Assembly: GCA_000818945.1 (NCBI GenBank)
Contig: KN805467.1
Coordinates: 7,430-71,429, forward strand
From: Schizochytrium sp. CCTCC M209059
Lineage: Eukaryota; Sar; Bigyra; Thraustochytrida; Thraustochytriidae
Direction: 5' to 3'
Length of the DNA: 64,000 bases
Shown here: positions 37,348-46,872 of the stretch, piece by piece
Position numbering within the stretch: position 1 is the first letter of the stretch
Layout: the number at the start of each line of letters is the position of its first letter
Translations under genes and position numbers: made by a program
Notes under the pieces: generated by a model
Told to the model about the DNA's origin: nothing
The model's input: the letters and a program-made list of their open reading frames with translations, nothing else
The model's database searches: none

Positions 37348-37957
37348 GGTTGGTGGTGCAGGGACTGGTGCAACAGCTAAGCCGCCGTCTCTCGCGTATG
37401 TGCCCAGCCGCGCGACCCTCGCCCTCTCCTCGCAGGTCTTTTCCAATCTATGAATGCGACCACGTTGACCGTGCAAATGGATTTGTTTTTCGCTTGCTTG
37501 CTTGCTTTTACCGGTTACTCCGACGCAGGCTCAGGCTACCTACCATATTTCCGTCAATTGCACGCTCGCTCACAGGCAGCCAAGCATTGATTTTGGTGTG
37601 TGAGGGAAAAGAAGTTGCTTTTGCGGCGGCTTGTGTTGCGCGTTGAACCAACCCTGTCAGGGCGTATTGGTCATCGGTCGAAGTATACATTCTTGAAAAA
37701 GAAAAATTAGTGTCAAGCGGATGAATTCCTTGGATCTTCGATTTGCACGACTTTAAGCGTATACGCGGATCAAAGTATACGCATTCTCTCTCCTCGAGTC
37801 TGCCTGCATTTGCACGCAAAGCTCACGAACCTTTCTCTCTTGACAGAGTAAAAAGAGCAAGAAAGGAAAAGGAAAAGAAAGAAAAGAAAGTGAAATGAAT
37901 GATAAGAAAGTGTTGCAGACAACAACTAGGCCTAGGACTTCAACGCGGAATGTTTGC
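37348..37957. other. intergenic region with a splice-like signature
   Basis: Between the type II membrane protein and V-ATPase genes, both minus. It holds GCTT repeats near 37492, the candidate exon at 37508-37690, and several palindromic GTATAC sites. See the exon entry and the related finding. Confidence 0.5.
37508..37690 (-). CDS. possible terminal exon of an unrecognised spliced gene
   Basis: A 60-codon frame begins MYTSTDDQYALTGLVQRATQ and ends at a TAA. The minus-strand bases just before it read as a classical intron end: a CTAAT branch-like site, a long T/C tract, then CAAG at 37692. With a GTATAC donor at 37780 the intron would be 89 bp, in the size range of the ENY2 introns, and the frame would run on from an upstream piece VRELCVQMQADSRRENA. 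The 5' end is not resolved. It could be a separate small gene or an alternative 3' exon of the V-ATPase gene next to it. I do not know its family. Confidence 0.3.
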   Translation of the reverse strand: MYTSTDDQYALTGLVQRATQAAAKATSFPSHTKINAWLPVSERAIDGNMVGSLSLRRSNR

Positions 37958-40615
37958 TTACGCAACCGGCAGACCCAAGACGAGAGAGGCGCGAAAGTCG
38001 AGGGGGGCAAAGGCAACACCATCACCCTTGTAGAACTTGTTCTGGAACTCGACCCAAGCAAGACGCAGACTGTGCAGGAAGCACTCGAGGTTATCCATGC
38101 ACATGAGGACGGCAAAGGTGATGGCAGCAAAGATGGCGTAACCAGCAAAGGCGAGGATAACGCCCATGGCCGAGTCGTCCGGAAGGTAGTCGAGGAGGGC
38201 CTTTTCGAGGAAGACGGAAGCGAGCTGAGAGTGGGCAAGCGAAAGAGCCCAGAGACGCAGGTAGGAGGCCGTGTTGGAGATGCAGCCGAGGGTAAACTCA
38301 ATCGTCTCGATGGCCTGGTGGATCCAGATGTCGCCAGCAGAGTGCTCCTCCTCCTCTTCACCGTGGGGCGGCGCCGCAGGCGAGAGGGTGGTGCTGTCAC
38401 CGCGGGCATCGTCGCCAAGCATGAGCTCGTTGCCTTCGTCAAGGTGAGCCTGCGAGTCCTGGACGCCGCTGCTCGATCCGTTGGCGCCGTGGTGATCGGC
38501 ACCGTGATGGTGCTCGTTCTTCATGCGCTTGATGAGAAAGTAAGGCTTGGGAATCAGCATGAGGGGGACGTTGATGACCGCAAGCAAAAGGAGAATGGCC
38601 TGCACGGTACCCTGGCCACTGTAGAGCGACTCCTCAATAGGAACGCTGCCAGGCTGAAGCGCAATGTTGATGAGAGTCGAGAGAAGTGCCGGCGGGTTGG
38701 TGCAGTTGTCACGACCGCAGTCCGGGTCGAGCCAGTCAAGAGACCACTTGTACAGGATGAGAAAGCACATGTAGCCAAAGAGAGCGCCCATGAAGATAAT
38801 CATGGGGATGGCCTCGAACCAAAGGTCCAGGTTGTGCAAGAGTCCGCGATCCTGAAAGTACAGCGCATTGAGAAGACGGTGGAAGAGACCCATCATCATG
38901 TGCGTGACACCAAAGATGACGGCCATCTTCATCTTGAGCGAGTTAAAAAAGAGCAAGTCGTTGTCGGCGCGATGCCACGTGGGGTCGACACCGAGCGGGT
39001 AGGTCCAATCCGGATCAGGAGTAAAGTGGATGGTATCGCTTTCAACCGAATCGTCGACGATCCACTTGCTGGGCCACAGACGCAGACCCATGGCAAACCA
39101 ATCGTTGTAGATGAAACCGCAGTACGTGGCGAAGAAGCCCATGAGAACAATAACATAGCGACCGCCGAAAACCATGTCGCCGAGCTCGTTCTGGCCCTTG
39201 AGCTTTTCAAAGTCCTTCTCCTTGAAGACAATGTAAAGCGCAAAGATGGTCAAGAGGAGGCCATGACCGATGTCACCAAACATGACGCCAAAGAAGAAGG
39301 GAAAGGTAATGACCGTCGTGAGGGCCGGGTTGGCCTCATGGTAGCGAGGCACACCGTACGTGTCGACGATGACCTGAAAGACACGCGTGAACTTGTTGGT
39401 GCGGAAAAAGGTGGGCGGCGTCGAGGGCCACTCAGACTGGGGCACGGCGTTGACCGAGCTGGGCATGACGTTGGAGGTACCAGACTCGGCATGGGCACGC
39501 GCGATCATGTCGGCGACCTCTTCGCGCTTCGTAGCAATCACCCAGCCCTCACCGCGGAGAACGCCCGACACGTCATCGGCAAAGTGGTTCATCGTGTGGT
39601 AGATGGACTTTTCGCGCATGGCGATCCACTTCCAGACCTCGAGGTATTGGGCAACCTCGGAAAGAAGAGACTTGATGTCAGTCTCATTCTTTTGGAGAAC
39701 GCGCTGGCGATCGTTAATGTCCTCGTGGACCTCGCGGAGGCGATCCTCGATGGCAGCAACGTTGCTTAGATCCGGGATCTGGTAGAGGCGGGCCTCAAAG
39801 GCGTCACAAATGCGGCGGATCTTTTGCTCAATGTAGGGAGCCTGGAAAAAGACGATGAAGACGTCCTTCATGAGGGTCTCACCGGTCTCAACGTTCTTGA
39901 TGGTGTCGTCATCAATGTCGTAAAAGCGCATGAGACAGTTTCCGCGCGTGCTGCGGAAGACCATGCGCTCGAAGCGGTTGCGGTTCTCGCGCGTCACGAC
40001 ACCCGAGATGAAGCGGAAGCGCAGAGCGTTGTCGTAGGTGGCTCCACCCTCGACATCGCCGCTGCCCGAGACCTCGACGCTCTGCGCGTCAAAGGTGGCG
40101 TCCGTGACGTTCTCCTGCGCGTAGGTCTTGGCCTGCTGCAGGACGTGGCGCAGCTCGATCTGGGCAAAGTAGTCGTTGCTCAGCGTCGAGTTGTACATGT
40201 TCAGCTGGACGAGCTCCGACTCCTTCTCGTCGACGTGGTTCTCGAGGTTATCCATGTAGTTGACCTGCTGGCGCGAGACCTCGTTGTCGGTGCCCTGGCG
40301 TTGATCGAGCCGGTCGAGGAAGGCGTCGACGCTGGGGCTGCCGATGGCGGGGATGTTGAAGCGGTTGAGCTGCTCCTCCAGGTACCGGAGCTTGCGCTCG
40401 ACCTGGTCGCAGCGCTGCACTTCGTTTACGTAGCGCCGCTGGAAGACGGTCTTGTCGGCGTTCAAGTCGGTGAACTGCACGGCGCCCATGCGGCCTACCT
40501 GGGACAGCACGCGGTGCGCGCAGTCCTCTTGGAGCACCACGTTAATGTACTCCATGTCGGCGGAGCGGAACCATTCTTGCACGCCGCGGATACTGTTGCT
40601 CTCCTGCGCCGCCAT
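37958..40615 (-). CDS. V-type H+-ATPase subunit a
   Basis: 885 residues in one exon, full length. Subunit a of the membrane Vo sector links the peripheral stalk to the proton path that acidifies vacuoles, endosomes and Golgi. The N-terminal cytosolic half starts with the family pattern FRSADMEYINVVLQEDCAH and VGRMGAVQFTDLNAD. The membrane half has about eight helices, with FGVMFGDIGHGLLLTIFAL and the proton-translocation segment YLRLWALSLAHSQLASVF, whose Arg (R787) is the essential residue equivalent to yeast Vph1 R735. It ends with SLRLAWVEFQNKFYKGDG. The ATG at 40615 (GACAAGATGG) matches the usual context; the frame is open upstream, but that part is repeat-like. A GTAAGC immediately follows the last sense bases at the stop codon and could be a splice donor. 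Confidence 0.96.
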   Translation of the reverse strand: MAAQESNSIRGVQEWFRSADMEYINVVLQEDCAHRVLSQVGRMGAVQFTDLNADKTVFQRRYVNEVQRCDQVERKLRYLEEQLNRFNIPAIGSPSVDAFLDRLDQRQGTDNEVSRQQVNYMDNLENHVDEKESELVQLNMYNSTLSNDYFAQIELRHVLQQAKTYAQENVTDATFDAQSVEVSGSGDVEGGATYDNALRFRFISGVVTRENRNRFERMVFRSTRGNCLMRFYDIDDDTIKNVETGETLMKDVFIVFFQAPYIEQKIRRICDAFEARLYQIPDLSNVAAIEDRLREVHEDINDRQRVLQKNETDIKSLLSEVAQYLEVWKWIAMREKSIYHTMNHFADDVSGVLRGEGWVIATKREEVADMIARAHAESGTSNVMPSSVNAVPQSEWPSTPPTFFRTNKFTRVFQVIVDTYGVPRYHEANPALTTVITFPFFFGVMFGDIGHGLLLTIFALYIVFKEKDFEKLKGQNELGDMVFGGRYVIVLMGFFATYCGFIYNDWFAMGLRLWPSKWIVDDSVESDTIHFTPDPDWTYPLGVDPTWHRADNDLLFFNSLKMKMAVIFGVTHMMMGLFHRLLNALYFQDRGLLHNLDLWFEAIPMIIFMGALFGYMCFLILYKWSLDWLDPDCGRDNCTNPPALLSTLINIALQPGSVPIEESLYSGQGTVQAILLLLAVINVPLMLIPKPYFLIKRMKNEHHHGADHHGANGSSSGVQDSQAHLDEGNELMLGDDARGDSTTLSPAAPPHGEEEEEHSAGDIWIHQAIETIEFTLGCISNTASYLRLWALSLAHSQLASVFLEKALLDYLPDDSAMGVILAFAGYAIFAAITFAVLMCMDNLECFLHSLRLAWVEFQNKFYKGDGVAFAPLDFRASLVLGLPVA

Positions 40616-41441
40616 CTTGTCCTTATTCTCGTGCGCGCCGCGGGGCGCGAACACTGTCCACGTGCGGCTCGATGAAGAAGAAGAAGAAGAAGAAGAAGGC
40701 GCCGCCGGGGCGGGGCGCGGGCGTGGGGCGCGGCGTGAGGCGGTACGCGTGCGTGCGCGCGGGCAGCCGCGCGTGCGGGCGGTAGCGAGCGCGAGCGCGG
40801 GAGCGACGCGGCGCGGCCGAGTCTCGCCGGCTCGAGTTGAAGGGTCTGCACTGCGCCAAGTTGAGACTTTCATGTGGCGCTGAAAAGGCGGCCTGTGCCC
40901 TCTTTTCTCCACTGTGACTTTGATTCTCAGTGGAGAGTCCTCTGAGCGATCCTGCATTGCAGGTTTTTAAATGCAGTGGAGATGAGGGGTGCTATTACTG
41001 GGGTGATGAGGTACAGCTTGATGAGAGGAAGATGTAAGGGGGGAAAATTTAGTGGAGGCATAGGTCCGGCAGAGACGTCGCCACTGGCGTGCACAAGCTG
41101 CAGGCTTGCGGCCACCCACTGTCAAGGTGAGTGCGAAGCACAAAGCGATCTTGGGAGTACGTAGTAGTATAAATGCGCAGCGGCTGAGGCGCGGCAGCCT
41201 GCTGCAGCCCTGAGACTTCCTTCAAGTTGGTGGTGAAGAAAATGGTGATCGGCCAGCCGCTATTGACGCCAGAGATGGCAGCCGCATAATGATAAGGTCA
41301 TCACCGTAGAAGAGAAGACAAGTATGAAGAGCTTGGGTGCGGTGCTTGCAAAGAAAGGCTCGGGCTGCTTGCAGGCACAGCTCTTCTGCTCACCAAGGAA
41401 GGAGCAAAGAGGATGCTAAAGTATACAAATTTAATTAAAAA
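40616..41441. other. intergenic region between V-ATPase a and channel genes
   Basis: Promoter side of the V-ATPase gene. A GAAGAA triplet run lies at 40674-40697 and GTGC-rich runs follow. A TATAAAT is visible at 41169 on the plus strand with short ORFs after it, but no protein-like frame. No gene is supported. Confidence 0.5.
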
Positions 41442-43214
41442 TCAGGAAGATTTACTGGGCGGTGATGAAAGCTGGAGTTGAGGCAAGGCGCGAAGGGCCT
41501 CGCGAAGATAGAGCCACCGCGCAGATCGCTTCCAGGCACCCAGAGAGCGGTCGAGAGCCATAAGTACAATGTGACGAGGGACAAAGACCATCTCCGTAAA
41601 GGTGAGGAAACCGACGCTGACAAGATCGACAAGAGCCGGATGGCCTTGCTCGAGCAAGACCTGGCCGACGCCGATGACCGAGCCTGTTGTGAGCATGCGT
41701 ATGGGAGAAATCCGACCCTTTTCTTGCGAATACTCGGCGTGAATCGCAGTACCCAAACGCAAGACAAAGACACCACGCGTGTCTTCCGCATCAGCGTACA
41801 GACGCATGCTCTCACCCGGCGAAAAGTCGAGGAACTCACAGGCATCGGCCACAGAGAGCAACGTCGAATGTGTCACAAGACGCATGTAAGGCACGCAGCG
41901 AATGGAGCTGTCGACAAGCATGAGTGCAGAGGAGCGTCGAAGCTCGGGGGGCAGCGCTCCAAGAATGGAAAAGGCCTCCTCCATGGTACTCTGCGCAGAG
42001 TCCTTTCCTCCATTTCCGCGAAGGTTTTTGATACGAATGTAGTCTCGAATGCGCTCCGCGAGAACGCGATGATCGTGATCCGTGCCACTGTTGGGCTGAA
42101 CCGAGGTCTTGTCGCCAGCGATGGAATCGTAATCCTGGACCGCCTGCGCTGGTGCGACGCTAGCGCGCGTCGGAAATTGGGCAATCAAGGTGTTTGCGGC
42201 ATCCATGCGAGAGCGGAATGCCTCGTGCTCTGCATTGAGCGAGGAAGCGATTGTGACGGTGCTACCAACCACATAGGCCCAACAGATGCCCGCGAGAAGC
42301 ATGAGAATCGAGGCGACCCACCACTCGAGAGGCGTGTACGGGGAGAGGGTGCCGTAGCCAATACTGGTGAGCGTCTGAATGGACCAAAAGAGGGCGAGAA
42401 CGTAGCGATCAAAGCTATTCTGCCACCCGATAGGGTCAAGACCTGTGGAGCCTGCGTTTTGGTCGACGTATGCGCTGATCCAATTGTCGGTCTCCGCCAG
42501 GGCGTCGCCGAAGCCTCCTGCTTGGGCAAGCGCAATAAAGACCCAAAAGCAGGCGAGCCAATGACTCACGAGCGCGAGCACAAAGACAAACCAGAGGAGC
42601 TGCAGATAGCTGGACTTGACATGAACACGAACATTGGCCACGAGCTCGGACGTGTTGAGAATTGTCGAAGCGCGCGCGAGACGCGCAAATTTCAGCATCT
42701 CAATAATCTTGAGGAGAATGATCCACTCCTGCCGAATTTCGGCACGATTTGTGCCATCGCCGACGTTGCGACCGTAGGCGGCAAAGACGACAGTGCTGGG
42801 GAAACAGGAAATGAGGTTGAGCACGAACATGCCTCGCAGATAGCGCCGCTGAATTTCCTTGAGGTCCAGGAGAAGGTGCCCATTGGCGTCATGGAAGGAT
42901 CTGAAAAAGTACAAAAACGTATCAATGAAGAAAATGGTGTTCATGACGAGGTTGATGGCCAGCCAGACGTTGTTGACCAAAAGATAGTAGCCGCCGCTCA
43001 CGCCGATTTGATAAGGCAGAGTGAACGAAAGTATAAAGAGATTGAGCAACATGATGCCGTCCCACGTCCGAATGATTTTATTCGAGGGATAAACAATCCA
43101 CTTGGGTTTGCGTAGAGCGTAGCTTGCCCTTACGCGCTCCACCTCGGCAGCGACGGCTCGCTCCACGTCTGTTGTGGGCGGTCCCGCGCCCGGCTCGAGT
43201 TTGTCTTGCCTCAT
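41442..43214 (-). CDS. voltage-gated/cyclic-nucleotide-binding-type potassium channel
   Basis: 590 residues from the ATG at 43214; the frame extends further only through a non-ATG codon. It resembles EAG/HCN/CNG channels. The motif KWIVYPSNKIIRTWDGIMLL opens S1. Six membrane segments follow, with an S4-like stretch (LLKIIEMLKFARLARAS) that has few positive charges. The pore contains TLTSIGYGTLSPYTPLEWW, with the K+-selectivity filter SIGYG near 284-288. After S6 and a C-linker (about 420-460) there is a domain shaped like a cyclic-nucleotide-binding beta roll (LDFSPGESMRLYADAEDTRG, FVLRLGTAIHAE), but the classical PBC Arg motif is not evident, so ligand binding is uncertain. It likely conducts K+ at the plasma membrane. 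Confidence 0.87.
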   Translation of the reverse strand: MRQDKLEPGAGPPTTDVERAVAAEVERVRASYALRKPKWIVYPSNKIIRTWDGIMLLNLFILSFTLPYQIGVSGGYYLLVNNVWLAINLVMNTIFFIDTFLYFFRSFHDANGHLLLDLKEIQRRYLRGMFVLNLISCFPSTVVFAAYGRNVGDGTNRAEIRQEWIILLKIIEMLKFARLARASTILNTSELVANVRVHVKSSYLQLLWFVFVLALVSHWLACFWVFIALAQAGGFGDALAETDNWISAYVDQNAGSTGLDPIGWQNSFDRYVLALFWSIQTLTSIGYGTLSPYTPLEWWVASILMLLAGICWAYVVGSTVTIASSLNAEHEAFRSRMDAANTLIAQFPTRASVAPAQAVQDYDSIAGDKTSVQPNSGTDHDHRVLAERIRDYIRIKNLRGNGGKDSAQSTMEEAFSILGALPPELRRSSALMLVDSSIRCVPYMRLVTHSTLLSVADACEFLDFSPGESMRLYADAEDTRGVFVLRLGTAIHAEYSQEKGRISPIRMLTTGSVIGVGQVLLEQGHPALVDLVSVGFLTFTEMVFVPRHIVLMALDRSLGAWKRSARWLYLREALRALPQLQLSSPPSKSS

Positions 43215-43698
43215 CGTTTTGCTTCCCTCGTGACAGCGCAGCTGCGATGCCTTGCCGCGGAGCTGGCGCACAGCAACAAAGGCCGCTAACCCCCGCAGGT
43301 CCCGGGACTGGCGCTGCCGTGCCGTGCCTTTGTCTCGAGCCGCGTGCGCGTGCGCGTGCGCGTGCGCGAGCTCGAGCGCAAGCGCAAGCGCAAGCGCAAA
43401 AACTCCGTGATTGCAGTGTCTATAGGCCTAAGTACTATGATACCTGTACCGTGTACTACCTATACGTACGTACGTATACCTATCTCGTCTTTCATTGCCG
43501 AACAACGCAAATCAAGAGTGAGTGAGTGACTTGTTGGAGCAAGAGCTCTTCCGAGACGGGACTGACTTGCTTGACGAAGCTCAAACCCTTTCAATTCCCC
43601 AAAGGCGTCCATCGCAGCGTCTTACGGCCGTTGTCAGTCAATTTTTTGATTTAGTTTCGCAATGTAGGACCTAGTTTCGAAAAAGAAAAGATAATCAT
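43215..43698. other. intergenic region
   Basis: Promoter side of the channel gene and 3' flank of FEN1. It carries short GTGCGC and GCAAGC repeats at 43343-43400 and TACGTACGTA runs near 43465. No gene is seen. Confidence 0.5.
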
Positions 43699-44892
43699 CT
43701 AGCGCCTTCCGCGGCCACGACCCCGCTTGACTCCCTTGCCACGCTGCGCCCCTGCCTTGCGCTTGAAGCCTGCAGAAGAGGAAGCGCCGGCAGCACCCGG
43801 CTTGGGCTTGAAAAACGTCTCGAGTCGAGACTGTGATGTCTGTGCCTTGCTCTTTTCGAGTCGCTCGAGCGCAGCCTTGACGCGCTTTTCGTCAAAGCCC
43901 TTGGACTCGACAAGGAACTTGAGAAGTTCCTCCTTTTGGACAGCCTCAAACTTGAAGTCAAGGTCTTTTCCGTCGTGAACTGCTGGCGTGCGGAAGATCT
44001 CGCGAATGCGATCGAGATTTTCGGTGAGCGAAGTTGGAATGTCGTACTTGGCTTCCTTGCCCACGACCTCGAGGACCTTTTCGAGTGTCTTGTTTTCGCG
44101 AATGTACTTTAGCGCCTTTTTAGGGCCAATGCCCTTGATGCTGGAGCAATAGTCGCAGCCGCAGAGAATACAGAGGTCAATGAATTGGTCCATGGTGAGC
44201 TCGAGTTGCGCCAGAACCTTGTCGAGGTGGATCTCGACAACAGGCTGATTTTGCGAGTCAGGAAGCGTGAGACGGCGCAAGAGAATGGGTGCGCCAAATG
44301 TAAGGGCATCCATGTCTTCCGTGGCGGCGGCGAAGACCTTGCCTTTTGCGCAAAGCTCGGCGCACTGCGCCTCAGCCTCGCCAGGCGCAAGAACAATGGG
44401 CAGGCCCATGAGGCGCAATAGCTTTTGGACGTCCTCGTTGTGCTCGCGCGTAACGCGAGTTGTGCGTTTCGAGGCCTTTTCGATCTCCTCTTGGGCCTTT
44501 TCCTGATCCTCGGCGTCGCGGTGCGCCTCTTGGGCCTTTTGCAGATCAGCCTCGGCCTTGGCCTTGGCTTCCTTGCGCTTGGAAATCTCGTCACTCTTGA
44601 GCTCGGGCGCCTTGCCGTCAAAGACGAATACGGGCTTGAGACCCTTTTGTAAGAGGTTGATGGTTCTGTAAAAGAACCCGCTTATGTGTGAGGTTACCTC
44701 GCCGGCCTCGTTCATGAGGTGCTGCGCGGGCGCCCCCCCTGCACCCGCTGTGCGCACCATGACGAGAAAGGCGTACATTTGCATTGAGGCATCAATCGCC
44801 ACGGTGCGGCCCATGTAGCTGGTCTTTTCCGTCTCCTTGTAGCATCCTGGCGCCTCCTCGTCCAGCAGCTTCATGAGCTGCTTGATACCCAT
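43699..44892 (-). CDS. FEN1: flap endonuclease 1
   Basis: 397 residues (human FEN1 has 380), one exon. The nuclease cuts 5' flaps in Okazaki-fragment maturation and long-patch base excision repair. It begins MGIKQLM, so Gly2 is available at the active site after Met removal, which confirms the start at 44892. Metal-binding acidic residues are all present: D34 (AIDAS), D92 (VFDGKAPE), E172 and E174 (GEAEAQ), D193 and D195 (TEDMDA), D247 (GCDYCSSIKGIGPKK, the helix-hairpin-helix). The helical-arch region (about 105-150) is slightly longer than in human. A PCNA-binding PIP box, QSRLETFF, lies at 354-361, followed by a basic tail rich in Gly/Arg/Lys. It shares a divergent promoter with the YIPF3-like gene. 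Confidence 0.97.
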   Translation of the reverse strand: MGIKQLMKLLDEEAPGCYKETEKTSYMGRTVAIDASMQMYAFLVMVRTAGAGGAPAQHLMNEAGEVTSHISGFFYRTINLLQKGLKPVFVFDGKAPELKSDEISKRKEAKAKAEADLQKAQEAHRDAEDQEKAQEEIEKASKRTTRVTREHNEDVQKLLRLMGLPIVLAPGEAEAQCAELCAKGKVFAAATEDMDALTFGAPILLRRLTLPDSQNQPVVEIHLDKVLAQLELTMDQFIDLCILCGCDYCSSIKGIGPKKALKYIRENKTLEKVLEVVGKEAKYDIPTSLTENLDRIREIFRTPAVHDGKDLDFKFEAVQKEELLKFLVESKGFDEKRVKAALERLEKSKAQTSQSRLETFFKPKPGAAGASSSAGFKRKAGAQRGKGVKRGRGRGRR

Positions 44893-45476
44893 GGTCTTGT
44901 GGTCTGTCTGTGTGTCGGGCGGCTTATACTCCTCCTCCAAGTGAGTGCGGTGAGGCGAGGCGAGGCGAGGCGAGGCGAGGCGAGGCCAAGCGACGCTTGA
45001 GACAGGAAAGGAGGCGGTGGTTGAGTTGATTGATGCTCGCTCGCTTCCGACTCGTGTCCGGGGCTCGAGCGCGGCGCGGACCTCCTTTATAGACAGCCGG
45101 GCTTTACGTGCAGCGCAGACCCTGTCACGACCTTGCCTCGCACGCTCGTCTTCTGTTTCTGATCTGCGCTGTCCGCGTCGGTCCGCGTTGCGGTGGTTGG
45201 GTTTCTCATTTGTTTCGATTCGGGCCTCTTTGTATCTCTCACAGTCAAGTCGCGCCCACAACCCAGTCGCAACCCAGCCAAAGAAATGGAAATCCAAAGT
45301 GACTCCAACTCACTGGCACTGCAGTGCAGGCCTCAATAGTATAGACCAGGGATAAACAAACAAACAAACCGTTTCTGATCGACGCATGGGCAGAGCAGAA
45401 CAAGAGCGCGACGCGTGCTCGTAGCCGGAGAGAGGCGGGCGGCGCGTGGAAGCGGCGCGGCAAGGAGCGGGACAAG
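44893..45476. other. divergent promoter region, FEN1 / YIPF3-like
   Basis: Shared upstream region of two divergent genes, with a GGCGA array at 44952-44986 about 60 bp from the FEN1 start and an AAAC repeat near 45355. No gene is seen. Confidence 0.5.
44952..44986. repeat. (GAGGC)7 pentanucleotide repeat
   Basis: The same pentamer as in the arrays at 25284-25323 and 28344-28362. It lies 60 bp upstream of the FEN1 start codon, probably in the 5' UTR or core promoter. Confidence 0.93.
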
Positions 45477-46340
45477 ATGACGACCCAGAAGAGACGCTCG
45501 AGCACGTTAGAACACGGCACGGAGGGCGGCGTTCAAGACGAGATGGAGGCGAGCGGCGGTGGTGGCGCCCTCGCGCGCCAGCGGCTGGACAAGGACGAGG
45601 GCGTCGGCGTCGAGATCTTGGCGCGGCAGGAGTTGGCAATTCTAATGGAAATGGCCAAGCCGTACTTGGAGAATGTGGAGACCAAGGTTGTCCTGCGGCG
45701 GCTCGTACACTCGCTGGTCCCCATGCACAGGCCGACCGTCGCCCTCATTGCAGATCCGGACCTCTACGGCCCGATCGTGCTGACCGCGACAAAGGCCCTC
45801 CTTTTGCAAGCCGCCGGGTTTTCTGTCCTCGGCGGTATCCTTGTGGCAATATTCTACTGGGTAGGCCTGTCTGGAGGCCTCTATCTCGTGTCGAGGCGCA
45901 TTTTGCACGAGTATCGAACCATCTCCGGTGGTTTGGGTGTCGATCCTGCATTGCAGGAGCTCGATGAGGAGCAAGGCGGGGCATCCTTGGACGAGGGCCA
46001 GCGTGATGATGGCGTGGCTGCCAGCGACCACGACGATGATGGTGACAAGGGCCGACACGTGTATCTAAGACCGCTTCGCCTGGATCAGTTGTTTTGCGTG
46101 TGCGGCTATGGTGTGTTTTCGCATTGTCTACTTCTTGGTTTGACGCCGACATCGGGCGGCGGCGTATTCCTGGTGCTTTGCAAACTCAGTGTACTGCTTT
46201 CTAGTAGCGCTTGCATCGCTCTCGTCGTTTTTCGAAGCATGTCTGTTTTAGCAAATGCGCAGACCGCGACTGCTTTGGGCGCGGGAGTAATTGTGCTTCA
46301 TGGTCTAATATGGCCCGCGCTCTTGGGTTTACTTCCCTGA
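45477..46340 (+). CDS. Yip1-domain membrane protein, YIPF3-like
   Basis: 287 residues from an ATG in the context GACAAGATGACG. The Yip1 family signature DLYGP is at 95-99, followed by GY in CVCGYGVFSHCLLLG. Around it are VVLRRLVHSLVPMHRP before and four to five hydrophobic segments after (about 100-135 and 200-285). Yip1/YIPF proteins sit in ER-Golgi membranes and bind Rab GTPases or help shape Golgi traffic. The order of N-terminal helix, DLYGP segment and long acidic loop (155-195, with repeated Asp/Glu) is closest to YIPF3. Location and partners are inferred from the family. Confidence 0.75.
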   Translation: MTTQKRRSSTLEHGTEGGVQDEMEASGGGGALARQRLDKDEGVGVEILARQELAILMEMAKPYLENVETKVVLRRLVHSLVPMHRPTVALIADPDLYGPIVLTATKALLLQAAGFSVLGGILVAIFYWVGLSGGLYLVSRRILHEYRTISGGLGVDPALQELDEEQGGASLDEGQRDDGVAASDHDDDGDKGRHVYLRPLRLDQLFCVCGYGVFSHCLLLGLTPTSGGGVFLVLCKLSVLLSSSACIALVVFRSMSVLANAQTATALGAGVIVLHGLIWPALLGLLP

Positions 46341-46640
46341 TGTGGCACCTAGTAAATGGAGTCTTGTAATTTGATTGTGTGAGCTTGCATTGATTCTTCG
46401 TCTTTTCAAAAAAAAAAACTATTCTAATCTTGAGGGGGCATTGTGCGGTCCATACGTCTAGAGATTCTCGAGGGTGTTAGCAAGTAGAGCCTGTCAGTCC
46501 CTTTAAAATTTCCTTTGGTCTCAAAGATAACGATCATCAAGCATGATTGCTGACCTCGTCTCTTCCAAGCTTTTTGCTTCTCAAATTTGCGCCAACAGTC
46601 AATCCTTTTCTATCAGAAAAAGGACAATAAAAAAGAAAAA

Positions 46641-46733
46641 CCGCGCGAGCCGGAATCGAACCGACAACCCATGACAAAGTAAATTTTTCGAATTTTTGAA
46701 AAGTCATGGAGTCAACCTTTGACATCGCACGAA
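46641..46733 (-). tRNA. tRNA-like Pol III gene, anticodon not assignable
   Basis: On the minus strand, CGTGCGA (46733-46727) can pair with TCGCGCG at the 3' end as an acceptor stem. A proper T arm precedes it (GTCGG, TTCGATT, CCGGC), with a perfect B box GGTTCGATTCC. A short hairpin GTCA/TGAC with GG in its loop stands in the D-arm place. The middle forms an unusual 8-bp stem, TCCATGAC/GTCATGGG, with a 27-nt loop, which could be an intron-bearing anticodon arm. A T-rich terminator (TTTTTCTTTTTT) follows at once, and TATATAA lies about 37 bp upstream. I cannot name an anticodon with confidence; a tRNA pseudogene or other Pol III RNA is possible. Confidence 0.4.
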
Positions 46734-46872
46734 CGTAAAAACTGATACGGATGTGCATTGGAATCACTTATATACCTTGGAAAAGCTAAGCACGAAGCCC
46801 GGTCGTTATAAAGGAGTTCACCTCAACCCAAGTTCGAACTCGTTCACGGGCCGAGGTGGCCGTCGACTTTTA

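Noticed and set aside
37895..39769. 624-codon plus-strand ORF
   Set aside because: Antisense to V-ATPase subunit a. GC-rich third positions leave the opposite strand open. The translation is charged and repetitive with no family pattern.
40976..41420. Small genes between V-ATPase a and the channel
   Set aside because: Only short frames without protein-like character, despite a TATAAAT.
41478..43115. 545-codon plus-strand ORF
   Set aside because: Antisense to the potassium channel gene, same cause.
46641..46733. Selenocysteine tRNA
   Set aside because: The loop contains TCA and the D loop is short, but there is no long variable arm and no 9-bp acceptor stem.
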